This document shows, one piece after another, positions 23,761 through 34,825 of a stretch of 64,000 nt of DNA; position 1 is the stretch's first letter; each line of letters begins with the position of its first letter. Both the position numbers and the translations under genes were made by a program. The stretch comes from Humulus lupulus (taxonomy: Eukaryota; Streptophyta; Magnoliopsida; Rosales; Cannabaceae), in NCBI RefSeq assembly GCF_963169125.1, contig NC_084793.1:139478297-139542296 (forward strand), read 5' to 3'. Under the pieces are notes generated by a model that did not search any database, was not told where the DNA came from, and saw only the letters and a program-made list of their open reading frames with translations.

Positions 23761-23800
23761 TAGCGTTGTAGCGCTAGTCATTGGGCGCTATAGCGCTAGG
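23761..23800. repeat. Extra palindrome copy in the A1 3' LTR
   Basis: The segment 'tagcgttgtagcgctagtca' followed by GCGCTATAGCGC (23785-23796) has no counterpart in the 5' LTR, where 'tgtgactacagcgctaggcc' (12635-12654) spans the same place. About 28 bp differ. Confidence 0.75.
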
Positions 23801-23821
23801 CCCTGAAGTTTCAAAGCTTTT

Positions 23822-25723
23822 TGTAATGACCCACTAATCTAGACTATTTGGACCATTAACGAAACTATACATAAAACTTACATTTTTACGAAAATACCAT
23901 AATTTATTGAATAACTTGCAAAATAAGAGTTATTTACAAAGTAAATACCAAAACGGATATGGGATCCCATTGTCTTTAAAACAAAAACATAATTTAAAAT
24001 AATAAGACATTACATAATTAGTGCGGAAAATACATATAAAAAGACATAAAACCGAAACTACATCCTCGAATCGAATAACGCTCGGCCCCTTGACTCCATT
24101 CACCATCGATACACATCCTCCAAGCGTCACGAATCTTACCGCCTCTAAAGCTTATTTTCCTGCACATAAAACAGAAAGGAATGAGCCTAATGCCCAGCAA
24201 GGAAAATCTAACACAAAGTCATATACATAATTTCATAAGAAAACATGAATACTTAACATAATACATATAACATACACTTATTATAATGGCCATTATTACT
24301 TGGGGTCCCATAGACTAAACAAGCATATGCCCATGGGATTAGTGGGGTCCTACTAGCTAAGTAGGTCATATGCCCATAACCCATTTGGGGTCTTGTTAGT
24401 CATATGGGTCATATGCCCAAGCCTACAAACATACACATATACATATCATAACACTTTTAATAACATAAAACATATAGATAACATAAGCACATAACATATT
24501 GATTCTAGCCTATTTTCCTTACCAAAGTTACCGGGATTATGGACTGAGTTGGGACTTTTGGAACACTCCTAAAACCATAAGAAAGAGTGAGTCTAAAGAA
24601 AGGAGATGAAATGAAAGAGATGGAAAGACTAAACCATAAAAAAACATACTTACCGACTTATATGCTTAAGAGCTTGGATTCCCTAACCAAAATAAGAATA
24701 AGGTTAGGGGACTGAGTAGAAGGTTTTGAGAAAGGAAATAACATAAAATACAGAAAGGAACTAGAGTTTTGGGTTTACCTCAAAGATTGCAAGATCAATC
24801 TAACCTCCACCGAAATACTATAGAACTCACTTCCCAAAGTGTTTGATAAGCTTATGATGTTTAAGCTTATAGTTTTTCCCCAAACCAAGTGTTTACACTC
24901 TCACACTCACTTAACACTAGCAGCTTCTGAACTTAGAGCAAATGGTGAATAATGGTTGGGTACTAGGTCCTATTTATAGAGTTTGGGAATGAAAATATCT
25001 TGATTTTACTTGAATAAAAATAATGGCTTTTTAGGTGAAAATCATTTGAATAATCGTTCAGCAGAGGCTGAAGACTCGTTCAAAAGATGCTGGACTGTTG
25101 AAGGAGTTTGAATGGTTGAAAGGAAATGAATTCAAAAACATTTGAAAACATACTGGAGGAGGCGATATATCGCCCCCTATAGGCGATATATCGCCTGGAC
25201 CTTTGTTCCCGAGGCGACCGTGCATCGATTCGTGTTTTCCGTATCTACGTGCTGCGATATATCGCCCCCTATAGCTGCGATATATCGGCATACGCTGAAT
25301 ATTTAAACACGAATTTACACATTTTTAGCTAAGTTTGAATGGAGTAAACAGCCTTGACTAAGCCCTCAACGTACTCAAGGCTGCTGACTGACCCTATAAC
25401 ATTCAAACTTTACCCTTATTTAATTTAATCCTCAAAAATACTTAATCCTTAATTACCATTCATAACATGTGCTTAAAATCCTATTGGTTGATATCTAAAC
25501 CTTATAATATAACAAATACTATCCTTAATATCAGTCATATAATCAAACCTTAGGTTATACTTAATATTCTTAAACTATAGGTTAAACTTAGAAAATCTAT
25601 AAGTACTACTATGAGTGTCCAAATAACTCCCGGTCTGAACCAAAAATCCATAGTAACAAAGATAACACTAAACATACTATAATAGTACTAACAATTAGCT
25701 AAGTAAAGTTCTTGGACTCTACA
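23822..25723 (-). mobile_element. Solo LTR, family B, minus orientation, TSD CTTTT
   Basis: In plus coordinates it begins TGTAATGACCC and ends CTTGGACTCTACA, flanked by CTTTT (23817-23821, 25724-25728). Length is 1902 bp. The inverse matches the LTR starting at 62237 (TGTAGAGTCCAAG). A TATA box read on the minus strand lies at about 24967-24980. Four GCGATATATCGC-type palindromes lie at 25162-25288. Open frames inside, such as 25058-25291, are chance. Confidence 0.92.
25162..25288. repeat. Four GCGATATATCGC palindromes in the family B LTR
   Basis: The perfect 12-bp palindrome GCGATATATCGC is at 25162-25173, 25183-25194 and 25254-25265, with a one-base variant (GCGATATATCGG) at 25277-25288. 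The spacing forms two close pairs about 70-90 bp apart, each pair joined by a 'ccccctatag' linker. Confidence 0.9.
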
Positions 25724-26837
25724 CTTTTTGGCTCTGCTTGTAGTGCTATAGCGCTCTCCTTATGGCACTGCAGTGCTACCCTATTCCCAGAAGGGGATTT
25801 TTGGGTTATTTCTTAGGGTTTTTTCCCGGGGGCTCGGGGTTTGATACCACCATGCCGTTTGGTGGAATTAGGGCTTCCCGAGGGCTCACGATTGGTCCTG
25901 AGGCTAGGTTTTGGATTTTAATTTTGGTATGGTTCTAACTTGTGACCGTGACTAGGTGTAAGCTAGGGCTCAGACGGGATCGTGCTTGAAGGTTGAATTG
26001 AACAAAACTATCATAATCTAAAGGTAAGAAAACTGCACCCGGTTATGTGTTTATGTTGGGACTAAGAGCTCCCTATATCTGTATGATGTCATAGATGGTA
26101 TTATACCATGGGACATGTGATAAACAACCTAAGAGTGCCGTAAATAAAATTTGCGCACAGGGCGCAGCTCGGCCACTGGTAGCTGAGGACAACTTAATAT
26201 TCACTGAGCTCGGTTTAAGCGGGCCGGAGTCAGAGGGATAAATAGAGGGTGCGGCCTAAGGTCGTTGACCCTGGTTATCATATGTGAGTTGATTATTGAT
26301 ATGAAGTGATGTACTTGGTATGTTGAATACTTTATTAATGTGAATATTTGGAATGTTGAGTATATGATTATACTGCATGAGTTATCTGGTTGTGTGCTTT
26401 ATGATTATGCTCTGTTATTGTGTTTTCTTGCTGGGCCTTGACTCACGGGTGCTTTGTGATGCAGGTAAAGGCAAGGGCAAAGTGGACTAGTCCTGAGATG
26501 GAGAGCTTTGGGACTGAATGTACATAGTCAGCTAATCGGCCGCCATGGCCGAGGAGTGGTACAGGACGAGAAAAGCCTAATTGTTAGTTTTTCCCTTAGA
26601 GTGGCTAGTAATTGTACTTTTATCCAGAAATTTTGTAAAGTGTATTTTAACGATTCTACTTTTGGGATCCCATGTAAAAATGTTTGATTATAAGAAATGA
26701 AAATTTTGAGACCGAAATCTTTTAACCTAGTTCAACTTTATTTACTGTAACACATCTCCAACTAAATGACTTGATTAGCAAGTCTTGTACATTTGTAAAC
26801 ACACAGTGTAACGGTTTTGGCTATCCAGGGCGTTACA

Positions 26838-27992
26838 TGACGTCCCTGTGGAATCTCCAACATTTATTGGAGTCCCTCTTCGCCTTTTGATTCCTCATTG
26901 GGTTAGGTCATCTAAACGGGACCTGATTCTCATTTGCAAGGAAGATATTTTCCTGAGTCCCATTGAGCTCAATATTCCCCCCATCTGCCTCAAAGTTATT
27001 CCCTTAATTTTTCTATCTTTTTGAAGGGTTGTCTCAGTAGGGTCTTGACATCAATGGGGCAATCGAGGTCGAGGATGAGTTAACATTTTTCTTTGTAGCT
27101 ATGAGCTAAGAGGTTAGATTTAATGCTGACCTCACCTCCTCTATGTTGACAAATCTCTGGGCCCTCCTGTTGAACTCAGTTAATGACCTTATAGGTTTTC
27201 TTTGCATATCTTCCCAAAGGGGACCTCCTGGCAATATACCAGCTCTTACAGCCATAAGTTGGCCACTGTTGTCAATGTTGCGGCCTCGATCTACTTCTAT
27301 ATTAAACCTTGCAAGGTAACTTTTCAATGACTCTCCTTGCTATTTTCTGACATTGGTCAAAGCCGAGGCTTCAAGCCTGACGCCTACCATGGCTTTGAAC
27401 TATTTCTTAAATTCCTTTGCTAACTGATCCCAAGATGAGATCGAATGTCTTCTAAACTTTTGAACCAGTTTTTTTATGGTCCTGTCAGAGTAGTTAGGAA
27501 CAACATACATCAGAGCTCATAACCAACATTGCTGGCTCGCATGATGGTATTGAATGTGCTCAGATGGCTGTATGGGTCTGAGTTCCCATCAAATGGTGCT
27601 ACGTGGGGTATCCTAAACCCCTGAGGAAATGGCGTATTGGAGATGTGGGGCAAAAGACTCGAGCTCCTCATCGGAGTCTTCAGCCTTATCCATGTTCCTT
27701 TCATCCTGAAGGAGCCTGAACGCCCTTTCGAGCTGGTTAATTCTCTCCTGGACCAAGTCCATTGGAGGCTGAGCTTGTGGTTGGGGGAGCTGGTCATTGT
27801 TTATAAAAACCACAGCTCCTTGTCCCGGTATAGGGTTATACTGATTCCCATATGTCGGTTGTTTTTTATTATTCAAATGGTTGCGCAAATTGGGGTTTGT
27901 AGGATTGGCTTGCCCCCGGTTATTGTTCATGTGATCTCGAAGGTTAGGATGATTGCCTGATTTCCAGTATTCCTAGGCTCGGTATTATATAT
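26838..27992 (-). pseudogene. Tat Gag, central and C-terminal part (frameshifted)
   Basis: Minus-strand pieces include 27930-27613 with a Gln/Pro/Asn-rich N-terminal stretch and 'QERINQLERAFRLLQDERN' (helical), 27797-27510 with 'QGFRIPHVAPFDGNSDPYSH', and 27327-27106 with 'LARFNIEVDRGRNIDNSG' and 'PIRSLTEFNRRAQRFVNIEE'. Near 26838, 'NKCWRFHRDVRHTTDEC' spans the A1 insertion site, recalling the short zinc-like motif of Tat Gag. The pieces overlap in two frames, so at least one frameshift is present. Confidence 0.8.
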
Positions 27993-28163
27993 TGTAACGC
28001 CCCAACTCCAGGGACCATTACGGTGTGCCTTGTAAACAGTGCTAAACTCGCTAATCGAGTCATTTGGCCAAAATTGTGTAACTAAGTATGATTAGCGGTT
28101 TAGGGATTAAAATTTTTGGTTAAGATGTAACGTTTCACTAGAACGTTTAATATATACATTGGG

Positions 28164-31100
28164 TGTAACGTCCTACGTTTTTGGGTACCTTTAAACGACT
28201 CGGGTCGGGATTTTTCCCCCGGGTTAAGAATATTATTTTAAATAATATTATATTTTGTTTGTAAGTATTCCATGAGTTATTGCTAGCCAAAATATGAATT
28301 TTGTGTTTTTAAAAGTCAAGATAAGACTTTCGGTCCTGGACCGACACAAAAACCCTGATCGGGTAAAAATCTCGGAAAATAAAACAAAAAATCATGGCAA
28401 TTATATTTTGGGCATAAAATACATTCATAAAAGTTAAAGTTTGGTCAAAAATAATAAACCTAAAAGAAAATGGAAATTTTAAGGCATTTTGTGGTAAATG
28501 CCTAATTTTGCCGAAATGAGGAATTTTATTCCATGAATGGACCTTAGGTTAAATTTTATTATGTGATTAATTAAATTAAATGTGAGAGACATTAAATTTA
28601 ATTAATTAATGTTAATTTTGGTGATTAAAACTTAATAAGAGTGAAAAAAGGTGTCAAAAGCCAATTTGGACTTTTCTTCTTATGAAACCTTTATTAACCT
28701 TTATAAAAAAATAAAAAAAAATTAATGATCACATATATGGAAAAGGGTGCCCGGCCATGTGCTATTTTAGAGTGGTGTGAACCCAACTTAATAAAGATAA
28801 AATCTCATTTTAAGTAAGTCAAGTCAAGTGGGAGTAAAACACTTGAGTGTTTTTGAGATAAATTAGATACCATAAACTCTTCTAACCCCCCCTAAGAAAT
28901 CCGACCAATCTCCCTCCCTCATTCACTCTCATCTGATTTTTGAAGACTCTCTCAAGTGTTCTCTCCATTTTCAACCCCAAGAACACCAAAGAAACTTGGA
29001 AGCTAAGTTTTGGTCTAGGAAGGGTTTTCCCTAAGGTAAAGTTTCATTAATCTAGACTTTTGTCAAGTTTTAATCATAGAGTTTCAAATAGTTAATTACC
29101 TATGTTGTTGGGGGAAGTTGGTTAGGGTTTTTGAAAGGTTTTGGAGGAGCCAAAGCTAATAGGAAGGTCCAAACCTTAAGCAAGAACACCAAAGAGGTAA
29201 AAAGTTTACTTTTGATGATTTTGTTGTAGGGTTTTTAGTTTTAAGCATTATTTTGTATATTTAATGCTTAGAGTTTCTTGTTGGTGATGTAATAAGGTTA
29301 TGGTAGTTGTTTAATAATTTTTACGATGCATGTGTATTGATTTTTGAAAATGGGAACCAAAACCCCCAAGGGTTTTGTAGGATACCCTAAAATAAAACAT
29401 GTTTTAAGCTGTGACTTCCAAGGGCTCAAGAAGCCACTGTATATTGGTTTTGTAAAATTAAATTGTACTGTGATGTTGTTGAGATTGAGTACATAAAATT
29501 GAGCTTTTGAAACACAAAAAAATGTTTTGAAATGAGTAAGTTATGCTATTTCAAAGTTTAGGTAAAAAACAGTTTTTTTCGTATTCTTATTTTCGAAACC
29601 AAGTTTGGACAGCCACTGTATAGGGAAAATGAACCCAGTTTTTTCTAAAATTTTGTGGACATATTGCTGGCATAACCTATTATTCTACTGTAAAATTTGG
29701 TAAGAAAATATTGAACGGTTTGAAAGTTATTAACTGTCAAAGTTTGGAAAAAATAAGGACTTGAAAATAAGGTCATTTTTACCTCATTGTTGGAAAATGA
29801 TTTCACCAATAAAAAATGCTCATTTTTACCTAATATTTTACAAAGACCTAAATGGCATAACAAAAATAGAATTGGGAAATTTTGGTAACAATTGGGTAAG
29901 TAAATTTCAATTTATGAACTAACGAAGTATGAAGTTAAAAATGTGAAAAATAGGTTTTTCACACTTGGTGTAAAAATGAGATTTTGGAACTTAAGGTAAA
30001 AAGTAAAATTTTGTTTATTTCAAGATATAAAATGGTAAGTCTTGAAATCATATTTTTACTAAAATTACCCCTTTGAGTTTAAATGAATTATTTTTATTAA
30101 GGAGTTTTTATTCTTTTTAAAAATAAGAGATTTAATTTATTAATAGTTAATAAATTAAAAGAGGGTTTAAAACCCTATATTTTGAGAAAATAATTAAATG
30201 AATTATTTTTCTAGTAAGTAAAATTGATTAATTGCTTTTGGAAAATTAATTAGTCAATATGAGAAATTTATAACGGTTTTCCTAATTAAGACAAATTAGG
30301 CAATTTTCTTAAATCGGTTTTTAGATATTAAAACCTTAAGAAAACTAAAAGGAAAATTTAAAGAGTTTATTTTCTTTAAAAATAATTAAAGAATTTATTT
30401 GTATTTTCTGGATATAATACCGGCTAAAATCTTACATATTTTAACCGACTAGTCGAAAGTGCGGGTTAATAGCGATACCTTGAAAGAATAAGATTTTTAG
30501 CGGGTTGTGGGGAAATACCATTGTGATACCCGAGCCTAGGTATCGAGACCTTAGGATAGGTCTCCCCGAGACTTAGGGTTTAGTCTCGAATATTTTGCAT
30601 GACTTTCCTTAATAGGTTTAAAACCAAATAAGGATTATAAATCCTTACAAATGACTTTTATTAAAATGACCAAACTGCCCAAAATAATAGTAATGAATTA
30701 TGAGTGCCATAATTAATCCGAGTATACTGTATGGATAACTACAGTATTGGCTAAGCGTAACTGGACTGAACGTTGGAGGGTGAAAACCTGCTGAGCGCTA
30801 AGGACTCCAAGTAAATCAACTTATATTGTATGGCTGCAACATGAAATGATTATAGTCTTGTATGTTAGTATAGGGATACATGCACATATATAGGCTGTCA
30901 TAGAAAGGAGACGTTAGTCTAGTGAGTGCTGATTTAGAAAATATGAACGGTAGAAGTCCGTCATATCCTAGACGGTTGATCCCCGTCACACTGCTTGATT
31001 TTATTTATGTCTGGTTCATTACCGCGATGAGTGGCCATAAGATGAGGATAAGCTGGTTAAACCTAGGGGCGCCAAGATAAATGGGACCTAGGGGCCCTCA

Positions 31101-32215
31101 TGCTTACTTAATCATTGGACGGTTAGAATCCGAGCAAGTGCTCCGATAAGTTATTCCCGGATAGCAGCCGTGAATATTGGCCATTAAGTGAGAGTGCCTA
31201 GAGATACTAGGGGTTGCCAAGATTGAGTGAGGCTGAACACCCTAGGGGCAACTGCTCACCAGCACCACTGATTAACATAGAAGTCTCCGTAAAACCGTGT
31301 AAATTGGATTACACTCTTGAATAAGTAGCGTTGCCCTAGGTAACACGATAGTTACCCTTGATGATAATATTTATTGGCTAGATCTTAGTGTGGGGACTCT
31401 GTTCTCTTTTACAGATTAGCAATTATGTTGGAGGGCGCGTTACGCATGAATTGTTGGAAATTGTCGAGCGTTGGTCTCGAATTATGTTGTGATATAATAT
31501 ATCTGCTTGCTCTGGGATTTTCTGAGTGCAGGGATATATTTGTTGATAAGATATAGTTGTGATATAATATATCTGCTTGCTCTGGGATTTTCTGAGTGCA
31601 GGGATATATTTGTTGATAAGATATAGTTGTGATATAATATATCTGCTTGCTCTGGGATTTTCTGAGTGCAGGGATATAATTGTTGATAAGATATAGTTGT
31701 GACATAATATATCTGCTTGTTCTGGGATTTTTCTGAGAGCAGGATTTTTATCTAGTTATGAATTAATTTATCATTGGTTATCAGGCATGACCATAAGTTT
31801 GCCAGATGGCTTTAGCGTTCTTGAAATTGATTGTATAGGGTCCGGATGGGTCCGGAACCCTAATTCTCTATCTGCTTTGTTTGAAAGTTGATCTTACTAA
31901 GCGTTTTCGCTTACCTAGTTGTTTCATGTTGTAGGTAAGTGCAAGGGCAAGGCAGAGCAGTGAGCGTTGGAGTCTTCCTTGCAAATGTACATTTGGACCG
32001 ACCTTTTGGGAAGCCTTTTTATTTTTGGAAATGTTGTGTAATTTTCCTAAACTAGGCTCACTCTAATCTTTATAAAACATGTTTGTAACTAAATGTTAAG
32101 TATGGCCATACGACTTTTTAAAAAGTTTTTTTTTCTATGGGTTTTTGAGACATTTTGTTAAATGAAAACATTTATATTTCCGCATTATCGAGTCTTGAAA
32201 ATCCGGGTCGTTACA
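28164..32215 (+). mobile_element. Long solo LTR (4052 bp), TSD TTGGG
   Basis: It begins TGTAACGTCCTACG and ends CGGGTCGTTACA, flanked by TTGGG (28159-28163, 32216-32220). There is no gag or pol inside, so it is read as a solo LTR, long but within the range known for plant gypsy elements. Its 3' part ('gtaggtaagtgcaagggcaa' followed by 'aatgtacat') resembles the family A U5 end, which suggests plus orientation and a related gypsy lineage. It contains a 70-bp tandem array at about 31486-31750. The remaining AT-rich sequence shows no gene. Confidence 0.85.
31486..31750. repeat. 70-bp tandem repeat, about 3.8 copies
   Basis: The landmark ATCTGCTTGC/T starts at 31501, 31571, 31641 and 31711, exactly 70 bp apart. 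The first two units are identical across their full length by eye. The third has one change near 31679, and the fourth is diverged and truncated. Such low divergence suggests recent expansion. There are no unique spacers, so it is not a CRISPR-like array. Confidence 0.95.
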
Positions 32216-32539
32216 TTGGGATCCCAAAAATATAATTTCAGAGTCTATTACAGAAAAATATTTACAACATGCCGTTCTAAGCGGCAAAACAGGGTTCAAA
32301 CCTAGTTCCTCTTTAAACCTCGGCCGTGGCGGACGAGCAGTTGCATATGTATGCGTCATCACCTAAGCTCTCCAACTCAAGGATGGTCCAGCTTCCTTTT
32401 GCCCTTACCTGCACCACATAGCACCCGTGAGCCGAAGCCCAGCAAGAAAACACAATAAAGCATGATATAATATCAACAATGATCATAACAATCATTCAGG
32501 ACTATCAATCCAAAACAAGTAGGTGACAATAGCCAAAGT

Positions 32540-32900
32540 CACAAAAGTGGGTACAGCTCCCTTTAGCCATGTGACGATAGGGTCACCAGGGCTTAACTGA
32601 TAAGTTATCCTTTCATAAGTTCAATCAGGATAGGTGTATGGTGAATTGTCACCAACATAACCTTCCTCATGACCATAGAGTCATAACCTGGGGACAGCAC
32701 CCTTTAGCCATGTGACGGTAGGGTCACCAGGGCTTAACAAATGAGTGAGCATCTCACTAGCTTCAACAGGATAAGTGCATGGTGATTGGTCACCAACATA
32801 ACCTTCCTCCCGACTCTAGAGTCATAACTGTGGAACAGCGTTCCCTAGCCATGTGACGAATAGTCACCGGGGCCATAGGCCCTGGCTCTGAACATCTGGT
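32540..32900. repeat. 141-bp tandem repeat, about 2.5 copies, in the minus LTR
   Basis: The phrase 'ccctttagccatgtgacg' with 'agggtcaccagggcttaac' begins at about 32559 and again 141 bp later. A diverged third copy ('gttccctagccatgtgacga') follows another 141 bp on. The A2 LTRs contain the same phrase near 52130/52265 and 60690/60830, so the duplication predates these copies. Confidence 0.85.
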
Positions 32901-33363
32901 CTTAGACCAGGCAAGCGCTTATAAGTTCATCGACTTTAGGGTCGGTCTAGCATTAATGCCATGGAGCCATTCAACGCTGATATCGATTAGATCTAATCTT
33001 CATTCGGCCCTGAATCATTGATGCTCATGCCGTTTCTGACCCTCAGGTCAGTGAAACACGACCAGTGCTCAACCCGTTGTGAGCTTAACTAAGAAGTCAC
33101 AGCCTCATAGACGGATCTGACACCATTGCCGATTCTGACTAATAAGTCAGTGCCATACACAAGTTAGCCATGCCACCAAACACATATCACATGTCCAATA
33201 TCCATAAACAAGGTATTCAGCATGCTTACTTAACGCTTATTAATACAATTAGGACCATGCACAAACCCAGAGGCACAAGATCGGAACAATATCATACTCA
33301 GTACTCAAAGCATGTCCTAATCACATGTTTCTCATGCATCACATGCATTATACTTAACAATCC

Positions 33364-33490
33364 AACATGCACCAATAATAGCCATGCATGTCACGTATAA
33401 TAATCAACCAACATGCATCAATAATAGCCATGCATGTCACATTTAATAATCAACCAACATGCCTCAATAATAGCCATGCATGTCACATAT
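33364..33490. repeat. 46-bp tandem repeat, 2.8 copies
   Basis: Units start at 33364, 33410 and 33456 with 'aacatgc', then 'caataatagccatgcatgtc' and an AT-rich end. Changes are few (for example cgtata versus catttaa). The palindrome ATGCAT lies in each unit. Confidence 0.88.
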
Positions 33491-33738
33491 CCACAGGGTG
33501 CAGTTTTCTTACCTCGGATTCGAGCTAGAATGATTTAAAGAACGACCCTTGAGAACGATCAACTTTTAGTCCTTTAGCGGTCACCTAGTCATAACCAAAT
33601 ATAGGATATCATCTCCCAAACCAATATCTAGCCTCCAAGACATCAATCCACACTTAACCGGGTAGTAGGACCAACCCCGAGGCCTATGGCTAGCATCCCA
33701 AAGTCAAAAACCTATTTCTGGGCAAAAATGCCCTGATG

Positions 33739-33832
33739 GGCCACGGCTCACCCTCAGACAGAGGCATAATCTTCCCATAAACACACTCAGGCCGCGGCAC
33801 ACCATAGCCAGGCCGCAGCACATTACGCAAAC
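33739..33832. repeat. GC-rich block in the minus LTR
   Basis: It contains 'gggccacggctcaccc' (about 33738), 'aggccgcggcacaccatag' (about 33789) and 'aggccgcagcacattacg' (about 33811). It is the positional counterpart of the blocks at 5513-5613 and 43477-43632, and of the AGCGCT palindromes in A1 and A2. Confidence 0.6.
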
Positions 33833-34825
33833 CAGCAAGCCACCAGCTTGCTTCCCCTGCGTTTCTCCTCGAAACCAAACCTTCAAACCAGTCCCAAACT
33901 TCAACCTAACATCCAATTCAACCACTAAACATTATCAACAACTCACCCACATCAAAACCCAAGTTAAACATCAACTAAACTTCCATTAATTCCAACTATT
34001 TACAAAGAAATCACAAGCTGAAAGTTTAAAGCCAAAACAGAGTATACCATGAAACTAAGGGCTGGAACTTACCTCAAACTTGATTTTGAATCCCCTTTAA
34101 TGGCTAAATCAAGTTCCTAAGCTCCCACCTTTGATCTCCTAGCTTAACTCCTCAATTTGGGCTCTCAAAATTCAAAGAAAAGCAAAAGGGGAAAACATGT
34201 ACGGGAGAGAAGAAGAAGATGAGGATGGGGCTCTGTTTTTTGGTTCTATTTTCCACAGCCTACTAACCCTCATATAAATCCAAGCTAAATGACCTAAATT
34301 CCCCTAGGTCATTTAAGGTTCCTAAAGCCACCCCAAGGGCAAAACCGTCCTTTCCCGCCTATCTTGTTAATTATAATTAACGCTCTCCAATTCCCGCTAT
34401 TCTCAATATTCTCAAATACCAATAAATCATATCCCATTACCCTTTAATTCCCGGTAATGTTCTAATCATCAAAGTGACCCCGAGACTCACCCCGAGCCCC
34501 GAACTTAAGCCCATTACGACTAGACTGAACACTTACATCACATGATCATCTCATGCCGAATAGCTCGAACCAATCCACCTTATAATATGGCTATATTAAT
34601 TAATCACCACCATGCACCCAAAATACACAATTACGCCACAGCGGCCAAATTACCAAAATACCCTTATAATAATAAATACTCCCATATGCATGAATTTACC
34701 ATCATATAATAATATAATTCACATGAACATGCATATGATCATTAAATAGCATCATAATTCAATTATGGCCCTCCTGGCCTCCTAATCAAGGTCCTAACCC
34801 TTATTAGGAAATTTGGGGCATTACA

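Larger units (their letters stand above)
11422..26837 (+). mobile_element. Chromovirus-type Ty3/gypsy element A1 with both LTRs, TSD TGACG
   Basis: It starts TGTAAAGACCC and ends GGGCGTTACA, flanked by TGACG (11417-11421 and 26838-26842). Components are the 5' LTR 11422-13783, PBS 13787-13797, gag and pol 14184-20517, polypurine tract 20541-20550 and 3' LTR 20555-26837. Three solo LTRs lie within it (18573-20394, 21600-23576, 23822-25723). Without them and their duplicated sites it is about 9.7 kb. Protein motifs and a chromodomain-like tail suggest the Tekay/Del branch of chromoviruses. Several catalytic residues are lost, so it is not autonomous. Confidence 0.95.
20555..26837 (+). repeat. 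A1 3' LTR with two nested solo LTRs
   Basis: It begins TGTAACGACCC and ends GCGTTACA. Removing 21600-23576 and 23822-25723, each with one copy of its duplicated site, leaves about 2394 bp, close to the 2362 bp of the 5' LTR. The intact 5' LTR provides the matching empty sites: GCTTC once at 12447-12451 and CTTTT once at 12669-12673. Confidence 0.93.
27993..34825 (-). mobile_element. Solo LTR, family A-like, minus orientation, TSD TATAT, carrying a nested LTR
   Basis: In plus coordinates it starts TGTAACGCCCCAAC and ends GGGGCATTACA, flanked by TATAT (27988-27992, 34826-34830). Removing the nested 28164-32215 LTR and one TTGGG leaves about 2776 bp. The minus-strand opening, with 'taataagggttaggaccttg', matches family A. 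It holds a 141-bp repeat (32540-32900), a 46-bp repeat (33364-33490) and a GC-rich block near 33739-33832. Open frames at 33170-33925 carry no domain signature. Confidence 0.9.

Noticed and set aside
31486..31750. 70-bp repeats as a CRISPR-like array
   Set aside because: The units are contiguous with no unique spacers, and the host is a plant.
27993..32215. A single element bounded by TGTAACGCCCC (27993) and GGTCGTTACA (32215)
   Set aside because: Flanks do not match (TATAT versus TTGGG). Splitting into an outer LTR (27993-34825) and an inner LTR (28164-32215) gives perfect duplications for both.
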